DNA from: Embiotoca jacksoni
Taxonomy: Eukaryota; Chordata; Actinopteri; Embiotocidae
DNA: 64,000 nt
NCBI GenBank assembly: GCA_022577435.1
Contig: JAKOON010000008.1
Coordinates: 19,117,001-19,181,000, forward strand
Direction: 5' to 3'
Shown here: positions 35,640 through 46,200 of the stretch, in pieces
Numbering within the stretch: the first letter of the stretch is position 1
How the letters are laid out: each line of letters begins with the position of its first letter
Translations under genes and position numbers: made by a program
The notes under the pieces: model-generated
Databases searched by the model: none
What the model saw: only the letters and a program-made list of their open reading frames with translations
What the model was told of the DNA's origin: nothing

Positions 35640-38600
35640 ATTTTATGAGTCCAACATAGTTACAGTAGAAATGTGTGTAAATGTGTCGATGTCCAGGGTC
35701 TGGATTCGGAGCAGCTTCCAAGGCCATGTGTGTGGGTATGAGATACTGGCAGCCTGAGAGACTGGACAACCTGGTGGAGGTCAGCATTGAGATTGGCAGA
35801 ATGACCCACAACCACCCTACAGGTGATAGAGCTGGCAGTTTCCAATCCTAACAAATCTTCTAATAACAGGCTACTGATGGACTGCTCATTTTTTACTCAC
35901 GTCACTGTCAGTAGCCCAAAGTGGCAAAGTGACTTGTGGTGTCACTCTTGGCTTCAGGCTTCCTCGGCTCCCTGACAACGGCGCTGTTTGCATCCTATGC
36001 GATCCAGGGGAAGCCTCTTGTGACTTGGGGCCGTGAGCTCATGAAGGTCATCCCTCGAGCTGAGGAGTACTGCAGGAAGACCATACGACACATTGCAGGT
36101 TAGTCTTTTGAAGCTTAATTGATTAAACTAAGTCAATTGAAGCTCCTATGTAAAACAACATAAAGAGAGTAAGATACGTTTATTTACTTATCCAGTATAG
36201 TAACAAATGTCTGAGACAAATGTCAGCTGACGGCAGAAATATTTGTGATTCTGATGCAGAGTATCAGGAGTGCTGGTTCTATTTTGAGGCCAAGTGGCAG
36301 TTTTACCTTGAAGAGCGAGAGATAGACAAAGAGGGACAGAACAAACCTTCCCTCCCCGACCGCTACGATGCTGAGGAGACAGATAAAGTAAGTCCTTTTA
36401 ATCTTCTTTTTCCCTAACAGGCTCTGTGCACTTCTGTCACTGTTTCTTTGTCCACACAGATGTTCAAGCGTTGGAGCTCCGAGGGCCGTGCAGGCCGGAG
36501 AGGTCACGATGCCCCCATGATCGCCTACGACGCCCTTCTGGCTGCAGGGAGCGACTGGGCTGAACTGTGTAAACGAGCCATGTTCCACGGAGGTGAGAAA
36601 TGCAGCATTTAGGACCAGCAAATTTAACACCCGCCGTGCTCATTGTGACACTGTGAAAAACTCTCTTTCAGGTGAGAGTGAAGCCACAGGCCTGATTGCA
36701 GCCTGTCTCTACGGCCTAATGCACGGCCTGAGCCAGGTTTCCCCCAGCCTGTACCAGGATTTGGACAAAAGAGAACGTCTGGAGGAGCTGGGAGAAGCTC
36801 TGTACAGGGCAGCATCTGCAGAGAAATGCACAGACAAGTAATCCTGATCTCCTCTGACCTGAACTCTACTGGCTATAAGCAGAGCTGCACACGACTCTAA
36901 AACTGCTTCCTTCTTTTCCCACACTACACTCTAGTATTTCAGTAGTCTTGAGTGGCATCCTGCTCTCTCCTCACCCCTCTTACATTGCTGTCCTTGATTT
37001 TGCTGTCCACTATCCACAGATCTATCATGATTCCTGAAGGTAAAATCACATTACATTTTAGGTTTGGAACTGAGGAACATTAAAAGGGAGTTGATTTATA
37101 GAACTGAGTGGTCATAAATACTTTCTGCGAGATTGTCTCTGGTACTTCATGTGTAATCAGTTTTCTTTTGATGACAGTGGATACACAACACATGACTTCT
37201 CTGGTGTTTTTCCAGTGTTTCTGTTGCATTTAAATGACAGAGCTGTGGGGGATAATAATAATGTTTGGCCTTAATAACATCTAGTAAAATAATAAGAGTA
37301 CACTCTGTAATCTCTTTCTTTGACCTTTTCCTACTCTGAGGCTTACCTGCATTAATATTGTCATGGAGTATTTAATTCTTAAAAACCTGCATACATTTTG
37401 TGCAAACATTGTCTTCTGGGGTTTAGACAAAACCTAATTGATTTTGAAGTCTCAACCTGAGTTTCACCCCACTTGATTTCCTGCTTTAAGAAGTTAATTG
37501 TATCTAAAGGGACGGATAAACTCACTCTAGATCTAGATTCACTTACCCATCTTTAGCGGATCAGTGCATGTGTATGAATGAATAAGAACATTAAGTTATA
37601 GTTTAGTGGCTATGTTTTCATATACTGTGATTAACTATTGTTTGCACTGTGATGCTCTTATTAGGTCTGGTGTACTTTGCTGTCAAAGCACCCCTACATG
37701 TTTAAAATTAAAATGAAAGATTAAAATGAACTTCGATATATATCACGCATTAAGTGGCTGTCTCTCTTTATCTTAACTGCTACATTGGATAGCTTCTTAA
37801 TTTTCTACCAGATTTCCTTCTTTTGCCACAAGCCTCTCGTACAATCCCCTGAACTAATCGCCTGTAACAAGTTCACACTTCTTCACTTCAAGTTTGAGCA
37901 TTTTATCTCCTCCATTTTGTTACAGGTGTCGAGTGACTACTGGAATTCCCAGTTCAAGTTCCAAGTATTTGTATTTATATACCGATTCACTAATAAGTAA
38001 AAGTAATGTCCAAGAAGTAAAAAAAGACAGTAAAAAGGTGACTAGTTTAATATGGTCACTGTACAGGTTTTCTCATACACATGATTTACTCATACACATT
38101 CCAGTGATGCTGACTTGGGTAAAAGAGATTTAAAGTCAACCCTAATGGAAGATTCCCCTTGTTCATGCTCTAACAGCTGTGCTTAAGCTAGAGGTATCCC
38201 CAATTTCTTTCATGATGGTGCTATCAGTTTCAAGAAAAGAACTTCAGCTGCAGGGATTAAGTTTTACATGTCCTCTATTCTCTGTAGACCAGATTCTCGG
38301 AAAACCAGTAACAACCCTGCCGCCAGTACCTTGAAGAAGTTGGTTAGAGACCCCAAATGCCGTCCAGTGCTCCGAGGGATTCTTGAGAGTCTACTGAATT
38401 ACCTGACACAGGTTCTGCCCAAGTGGACCACCAAAAACAGAGACCAGGAGAAGCCGGAGTCCAGTAGTGAAGCACAAAGAAACCCAAGAAACACAGGCTG
38501 TCCTAATCAGAGAAGTGAGACTTCAGTGAAACAGATTCAACCTCTGACAAGCTGCAAAATGGTTCAGTTCTCTGATGTGGAAAAAATGACCCAGGGAGAA

Positions 38601-40391
38601 ATTGCTGAGACCAGTCCCGAAGTCTCCGAAAAGTGCTGGTTGGCTGCACAAAATAACAGATCGCCAAGCAGGTGTGGAGGAGGAGATCAAAGAGCAGGAG
38701 ACTTAACACCCCGGCGCCTAACCACGTTCCAGCTGCTCCAATCAAAATTCACAAAGTCCACACCCAGACCCCCCATTACCCACCAGAAGGAGGTAGGAAG
38801 TCTGTCTTCCAGCAGAGGACTGCACACAAACCACAACAAAGACACTGAACATAACAAGCACAAGAGGGACAGAGCTCAAACAGAACAAGGACTAAAGAGA
38901 GGAGGCCGTGTGAAGGATATGGTGGCCAAGTTTGTCACGGCTGAGCAGAAAGAGCTGAGACTGAAAATACTGAAGAAACAGCCAGTCAAACCAAGACTCA
39001 TCGGAAGAGGGATCCTCTTATCTTCCTTAATGGAGAAGTTTGAGACCATGGCGACTGTACGAAAGGGAAGTGACTTGAAATGTTCTGGAGGAGTCCAGGT
39101 GACAACGAATAAAAAAGAGAAGGTAGCTTGTCTTGAAAGAGAGCAACAACAGAAGGGAGACCAAACTGGCCACATGAAACAAATTAAATGTAAATATGCT
39201 GTGCTGCAGTTGAAAGAAACCCAAATTACAAATGGGCGAGAACAAAGACCAAATCAGGATGTAGACGTTTTAACAAAAGTAACCTCACACATGGGAGAAA
39301 CATATAATTCAAATACAGAACAAGTGGGGGACCAGCCCTCCAATCAACAGGTTCACTGTTCATTAAAACATAAGGAGGGTCAAGCTTATGATATTCAGGT
39401 GAAGGGCTGGGGGTCAGAGGACTTTGGTGAAAGTCAGACAGTAGCCGATGAAACTCAGAGTATGAGCAGCAGGTTAAGATTTGCATGTGTAGAGCTGCTC
39501 TGTTTCACTTGTGTGACGGAGTGGTCACTCCCACGACCTTACAGGCTATCTCCACAGGTAGAGGTCCCAATGAACTGGCATGTGGCGACCATCAAGACCT
39601 GCTCTCCTGAGTGGTCCACATGTGTAGATTCCTCTCCTGAACAATATCTGCAGGAAACCAAACCTGAGGCTTCAGAAAGCTCCAACCTGGATCAGGTACC
39701 AAAGAAAACCAAAGACGGTCCACTATACTCTCACAGCGAGTCAGAATCCTCCACTACAATACCTGAAGGCAACGTCAAACCAAAACATGACCTCATGGAA
39801 AATGGAGACCCGATTCCCCCCAGACCTATAACCATTCAAAGAAGGTTGATCTGTTATGTCATCCCACAAGTTTACAGATTTGATAATCTACAAGGTGCTG
39901 ATCAGATTACTTCTTCCTCTCAAGCGCTACCACACCCAGAAACTACGACTCCTTTGGATGCAATTCCACTGCCACAACCTGGTGCTTGTATGACTGCTCG
40001 TGGCACTGCATTACAGCCAGTGGAAACTTTACAAGACACTGACTCATGCCTTCCTCATGACATCGACCTTCATGCGGTAACAAGAAAGAAGCCAGTTGAG
40101 GGTAAACCAGGAGAAAAAGACCAGGAGGCCAGAGAGGAAAATGAACAAGTACAAATTGTGGACATAAAAGATACTAATATGTCCCAAAGATTTAGGCTTT
40201 CTGAAGACACTTCCAACATGGCTACCTCTGAAGACAGTAAGATCTCTGCTGTAACGTTAAGTCAGACTCAACCCGAGAAAGACGGCGCAAAACAGAGACC
40301 AAAGTACACGACAATCAACTATGGGGATCCTTCCGTCAAGCAAACATATAAACCCAAAATCATACGAGTCACTGACACATTCACTTTCTAG
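34077..40391 (+). CDS. adprhl1: ADPRHL1 (ARH2), heart-type ADP-ribosylhydrolase-like pseudoenzyme, short and long forms
   Basis: ADPRHL1 is a cardiac/muscle ARH-family protein needed for heart chamber outgrowth in Xenopus. Exons: 34077-34290, 35378-35542, 35697-35822, 35958-36098, 36260-36387, 36460-36592, 36672-36837 (spliced) or to the stop at 36839-36841 (unspliced), and 38288-40391. The short form has 358 codons (human 354). Splicing at the GT at 36838-36839 removes the stop, and the acceptor at 38287/38288 keeps frame, giving 1058 codons. The ARH fold begins MEKFKAAMVLGGVGDALGYR. Metal-site residues of active ARH1 are altered: SDDT reads SDAV, and GGDSDS reads GGESEA, so hydrolase activity is unlikely. 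The long tail (359-1058) looks largely disordered, with islands at about 502-528 (LTTFQLLQSKF...), 564-612 (VKDMVAKF ... GRGILLSSLMEKFE) and a 1031-1058 end (KPKIIRVTDTFTF). A (TA)n tract nearly fills intron 2. Confidence 0.92.
35028..35104. repeat. (CA)n microsatellite in adprhl1 intron 1
   Basis: An uninterrupted run of about 38 CA units, seen directly, lying 274 bases before exon 2. Confidence 0.98.
35566..35638. repeat. (TA)n microsatellite in adprhl1 intron 2
   Basis: About 36 uninterrupted TA units begin 23 bases after the exon 2 donor and fill about half of the 154-base intron 2. The tract is self-complementary and could form hairpins or cruciforms. Confidence 0.98.
36842..38287 (+). 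other. Alternative 3' UTR of short adprhl1 / intron 7 of long adprhl1
   Basis: If the donor at 36838 is not used, translation stops at 36839-36841 and this becomes 3' UTR. If it is used, this is a 1.45-kb intron ending in a pyrimidine-rich tract and TCTGTAG at 38287. I saw no further exon in it. No strong AATAAA for the short form was pinned down. Confidence 0.6.
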
Positions 40392-40462
40392 GTTGGTGAA
40401 AACTAAAGCAAAGACTCAACATAGTATGATGTTTTAATGAATGTAGCTGGTTCATTTAAAAA

Positions 40463-40468
40463 AATAAA
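40463..40468 (+). terminator. Candidate polyadenylation signal of long adprhl1
   Basis: AATAAA, repeated in a short AAAATAAAATAAAATAAA run, lies about 70 bases after the long-form stop at 40389-40391. This is a plausible end for the long transcript. Confidence 0.5.
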
Positions 40469-40683
40469 ATAAAATAAACATAAAAATTATAATAGCACTC
40501 GTGATGCTGCACAATTTAAAACATTTTAAACATTTTAAACAACAAGGTTGTTCACCAGGAAGCATATTTATTGATGATCTTCAATTATCCATCTGAATGA
40601 TTAAACACAGTATGGATTGACTGAATTATTTTGTGTGTAGACTTGAAGAGGATTGTTCAACCTCAGAATAGTTAACAGTGCTG

Positions 40684-40684
<1 letters not shown>

Positions 40685-40767
<83 letters not shown>
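40685..40767. repeat. (AC)n microsatellite
   Basis: About 41 AC units, seen directly, roughly 290 bases downstream of the adprhl1 stop codon. Confidence 0.98.
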
Positions 40768-40772
<5 letters not shown>

Positions 40773-41273
40773 ACATAGAACTGGACTGTTTCAAAAAAGA
40801 ACAAAGTGACACTTGTCCAGAGCAGATGAATGGTCACACAGTGATGCCAAAGCTGTCAGTAGTTGGAAGTTCATCCAAGTCCTTGATCCAACAACCCCGC
40901 CCGCTGGCAGGATTAATCTACTGCAGAAACATGAGTCCGCATTTGGACTTACCCCGGTATTTTCACAAGCGGATAAGAGATCAAGGCCCACATGATCTCT
41001 CATCTGTCCATCCCAGGGCTAATCCTGACCGGGACTGGTGATGAGGTCTTGTCACTGAGTGTGGCAGAAATCACATTTTGAGTAGTTGCATTAAACGTCG
41101 GGTTGACATGGAAACTTCTGGGTTTTATGGTTAGGTCTTTGTATCATTATCAATCTGAGTCCGATAATTCAGACGGTTGTTCTCTCCAGCCCCTCGTGTT
41201 GGTCTCTCTCTTCAGTTGTTTCTGATCTGTGATGAGTGGATGGTCCAGCCCGGTGGCTATCTGCTTTCCCTTA

Positions 41274-41345
41274 GGTTTTACTTTCTTTAGAGGCTGGAGT
41301 TCTGGTTTTATGTTTTACTTTCTTCAGAGGATGGAGTTCTGGTTG
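41274..41345. repeat. Two-copy tandem repeat, unit about 36 bases
   Basis: The block TTTTACTTTCTTTAGAGG..TGGAGTTCTGGTT occurs twice in direct succession with two or three differences (TTTAG/TTCAG, GCTGG/GATGG). It is a local duplication of no evident function. Confidence 0.75.
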
Positions 41346-43224
41346 TTCTGTTTTTGCCTCCAGACTCACACAGTTTTAGTCAAGGTTTTGATATTTTTGT
41401 AAATAAAATTGCTTTACTAGTCCTTGAGTGTGGCAGCCTCTTTATATGTTGGTGGTCACAAAGTTGAGCCAAACGTTTTCTTATGACTTAAAAAACAACT
41501 TTATTGTTTCTCTCTTCTTGTTCTTATTATGACATGAAATTGAAATTCAGCTTCAGCAACAGGTGCCACATCAAACCACCATAACAATCTTCATTTAGCA
41601 ACAGCCCTGCTAGGCGCTCCATTTTATGAGGGTTACACCAGTAATGCAGTGTTTTGATGACAGCACTTGAACACCGTGTCTCTGTGCTCCACATTCTCTC
41701 AATAGCACATAATCAAATTGACATCTGGTGACTTGAGGTTTGTGCCGTTTTCATGCTTCCAGTGAAAGCAAGGTTTTCCACTTTCAAGTAATTTTAACAT
41801 TTTTATTCACTTATTTTCACAAATCACAATCACTTAGTTCTTTAATTTATATTTATGTCATATCTGGAAAGTTGCTACGACTTTTTTTTTTTTTTTTTTT
41901 TTTTTAAAGAGACTAACCCTGAGTCATGTTTGTTTCCGGTTATATCAGTGGACCAGATGCTGCCCGGGCAGAAGTTGAGGTGTTAACCTGATGGTTGTGT
42001 TATCTGTGCTACGTGTCTGTGGTGGAGGGCGCGGCTTCCGACCGTCGATGCTGCCTTTACATGTTGTAGGACACAAAAACACCATTAAGTGCAAACGGGG
42101 TAACCTTTGAATTTTATGATTGGGTAGTATCGATGTGTCTGTATTAACAGCTGATGTTAACGCGTTGATTTATCAAATTAGAGTTTTTTTCCTTAAGGGA
42201 CAGTAGCTGCTATGTACAAACAATGTAAGGAGGTAGTAAGAAGTATAATAATAAAAGTAATAGACACGTGTGTTAATGATTGCGTAAGGATGTCAAGATT
42301 TCTTCAAGTTTGACCAGATTTACTTTATAAAATGGGTGTTTACTTTTGAAAGCAGTTGCAAATAACAACTTGGAGGATGTCTAACGGCAAAAACAAGCCA
42401 AACCTGCTTTATATATCACACCTCTCCTCTTTTTTTTTTTTGTTCTACAACCGCATCTTCACCTTTTAACTCCTCACAGCCTCGTGAGCAAAAAAAAAAA
42501 AAAAAAAATCACATGAAGCCGCGCCGTGAGACTCTGAAGCGGGAATTTACGAGAAGCACGTGAAAGCAGCAGCATTAGGTCTGATTGAGGCGTGTTGTCC
42601 CGGGGCAGACCGACGTCACGCGGCCGAAATCTTCCATGGAGTTCCTCCGGACAAGAAGAGCATCGGAGGTGACGGACCGACGACCGCGTGGGACGCACCG
42701 GGGGTCGTGAGCGTTAAACCGGGGCGTTTTTGCGTCTTGATGCTTGTTCTCGGAGCCGCGAGCCCGGATAGTTTAACTCCGAGCGGCCGCGGGAAAAGGA
42801 GGAGCGGCGGCGGCGGCGGCGGCAGGTGCATGTGGATGACAATAAAACGAGACACAAGTCTGCTCTCTTCACACGGCAACGTTTGACTGATAAAACACTG
42901 GACAAATCGAGCTGAAACAAGTTTTTGTTGTTGTTGTTGTTGTTTTTTTGTTTTGTTTTTGATGGGAGGCGTCTAAGATGCTTTCCCTTTTCGGAGAACA
43001 GCGCGTTAATCCCGGGAGGCTCCTGTCCCGTTTCTCCGCACGCAAACATGGAGAAAGTGAGCGTCGAGGCTAACTCACTTCAACTTATGTTTACGTGCTT
43101 GTTGTAAACTTTGGACTTTTTTTTTTGGGGGGGGAGGGAGGAAAAAAAAAGAAAAAGAAAGAAGAAAAGCACGGCGGACACATGGTGGGACTCCGGCGCT
43201 GATTTTTCAGGAGCATAAGAGGCA

Positions 43225-46200
43225 ATGGAGAGGAAGAAAGAGGCGGGCAGGCGGACCCGCTCCCCGGACGGGACAGCGAAGGACCGGGTGGGCAGGTAAC
43301 GCTCGACTCATCCTGCTAAAAAAACGTTTTTAAAACCGTGTTTTATTGACGTTGCGAGCTCGTTACGCGTTTAGTAACTTTCCTACTAAGTAAAACGAGA
43401 AGCAGATAATTACTTTGATCCCTTATTTATGTCGAAAATTGACGCTTGTAAAGAGCCGTTGACGTTACTCCAGTCGTTAGCCTACGACGAGCGAAAACCA
43501 ACGGTCATGCATTTACAAAACTTTCGTCACGTGCGGTCGTATTAAAAAAAACAAAAAAACAAAACATCGAGACAACCGCTAAATATTTAATTTTATTTTT
43601 ACTCCCATAAAAGTTGATTTATACTCTGTTTAAACTGTGCAGGTAGGATCCAAACTCCCGTACTCTTGAGTACACTCTGTCCAGTCGCTTAATTGAACAG
43701 GTGTGATTGGTGGTTGCGCTCATTAGAAAGTCGTACAATAACAAAATAAACTTTACATTTTTCAAAATAAATATCTCATTTTCAAAGGAAGTCAAGAACT
43801 TCAGTCCATTAAACACCTCATTCTGCTTTTTTTTGTTTGTTTTGAAAAATACATATGCAGACGTTTGCAGGTTGAACAATTCATTTTAACTTCATTTATA
43901 GTATGTACTTTGTTTTTCTGATAAATCGTTGAGGCACTTCCAATATTTCATCCATCTCGTTGATGGTACTAAATATTGGAAATGCTTTTAGCATAATGAA
44001 ATAAAATTCACCACACTTCAAACTGAACTGATCATAAAGTTGAATCAACATCTCTGAAGGAAGGATTTATTGCAGGGTTGTATATCACACTGTTTTATCT
44101 CGTTTTTATCTACCTGCTTGTCTCGGGAGGAATTGCCCATGAGATAGTTAACTTAGTCAATTCATCTACATTTATTTATCTAAATTAAAGCATTTGATCT
44201 TTTTTTTTTTTTTTTTTTCCCAAAGATGTTAGTTAACACTACAGTGCATGTCATGTTTATTTATTTATTTTTTTGAAAAGGGGAGCTATTGTATAGTTCA
44301 AACACACTGATAACACAGATAATCAGTTGCCACATTGATAAACTTCACACCCGTGTGCACCGTTGCTTTGGTTTTGGCAACAAGGACGCTCTCGGATAAG
44401 AAACGCAACGTTTTGCGTGATGATAACTTTCTTTGCACTCGGGTATTTGCAGAGCGTGTGCGGTACATGTGACGTATACGCCACAGTAAAGTAGTTTCAT
44501 CCTGCAAAAGTCAGTTGTGCTCGAACGTGGATTAAAGCAGAGGTAGTAGATATTGCCGGTGTGTCCTGTGCATTTCATCTTCAGGAATGACTTTGCTCTC
44601 GTGAGAGGGTTAAGCTGCAGGAAGATTATGGTGTTACCGAAGGCATTAGGTTGAGCCACCTATACTCGTAACTTTTTCATCACGGGCCAGATTGTAGATG
44701 TAGGTAATGTTATACGTAACACATGCTATATATATATATCTATATATATAGATATATATATATAAAGATAGCATTAGTAAGACGAACTAAGCGTTAGTCT
44801 GTCATTTGTGCTGTAATGGATTTATGCGCACCAGTTGTGTTGTGTCCCCTCAAATACAGAAGATAACAACACCAGTAAAACAAAGCACTTGGGCTCATTT
44901 ATCTGATTTTGTCGATAGAATTGTTCAGATTGAGTTTTGTGCTTTTCGGCCCAGTGTGGATCCATACGGCTTTGAGCGCTCCAAGGACTTTGACTACGAT
45001 TCATACGAGGAGCTGATGTCGGAGTATCTGGTGGTGCTCACCCATCGCTCCATCAAGTGGTCCAAACTACTGAAGGGCAAAAGCAAAGTGCAGAAGAATG
45101 TCAAATGTGAGTGTGGCAGCTGAACACAAGCTTATATCCTCACAAAGTGAGCGCACGCCCCGGAACCGAACTAAGTTTGATCATTTCCCCGTTTTTTTTT
45201 TCCTGCAGTAAAGCGCTTCGTACGTAAGGGGATTCCCAATGAGCACCGGGCTGTGATCTGGATGGCAGCCAGCGGGGCTCAAGACCAGCTGGAGAAGAAC
45301 CCGGGGTACTACCAGTCCCTGCTGTCAGCACAGCACGACCCCGAACTTGTGGAGACAATCAGAACAGGTCAGGCTCTCTCAACCGTTTCTCATTCACCCG
45401 TAACATCACTGAGACATCAACAAAAGGTCCCGACACACAACAAACCAGCCTGGAGGAGCTCACCATCACAAAGACGTCCAGTGCGTCACAACTTTGGTTA
45501 CGAACTGAACATCAACTTCTGTTCAAGCCTCGATTGGCAAAAAAAAATCTTCTACACGCAAAACAAATTAACTAAATTATTGACACATCAGTGTTCATCA
45601 AATCAAAAGAATCATTATGTCGTAGGTTTGATATATATATAAAAAAATATATAGATATTTCTGATTACAAAATAGCAATTGGCACTGTTAAAAGTTTTCT
45701 TTTTCTTTGTCATTGTCATCATGTGGCTTTTTGCTGGTGAGACTAGAGAAGGCGCAGCTGAAAAACAAAGAGAAACTGCACTAAATGAGATAAACAAAAG
45801 ATTTAGTTTAAACTCTCTGTTGCCGTGGTAGTAATTACAACTTCACTTCTTCTTTGGTCTGCCTCGACAAGCTTTGTACACCTGGATTTGGGCAGTTTAT
45901 TCACTTCTTCCCGACAGATTCTCTCCAACTCACCAGCCTCAGAGACTTGTCCTGCCTGCTCTTGGCTGCAAGGTGAACTGTCTCAGTTCAAATATTCATG
46001 TTAATGTTTAGACACATAATGTTCAACTTTTTACATTTTAGCTGCAAAAGCAAACTTTTGTTTCCTGCTGCCTCTCGCTTGCTCACTCATCTACAGTATG
46101 TATGCAGACGGTGTGACTCGTGTCTGTGCGGTCTCTTTTTCTCAGACTTGAACAGAACATTTCCAGACAACGTTCAGTTCCGCAAGACGTCCAGCCCGTG

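Larger units (their letters stand above)
40469..43224. other. Intergenic region between adprhl1 and grtp1 with GC-rich grtp1 promoter
   Basis: The left half is AT-rich and has a long (AC)n tract (40685-40767), a two-copy tandem repeat (about 41274-41345) and a poly-T run at about 41882-41905. From about 42540 to 43225 the base composition becomes GC-rich, with a (CGG)6 run at 42805-42822 and a CRE-like GACGTCAC at 42612-42619. This is the likely promoter and 5' UTR of grtp1. No coding exon of another gene was seen. Confidence 0.55.

Noticed and set aside
38268..40391. Single-exon 707-residue gene starting at its own ATG
   Set aside because: The first seven codons include the pyrimidine tract and splice acceptor (TCTGTAG at 38287). 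In-frame joining to adprhl1 exon 7 explains the frame better than an independent intronless gene.
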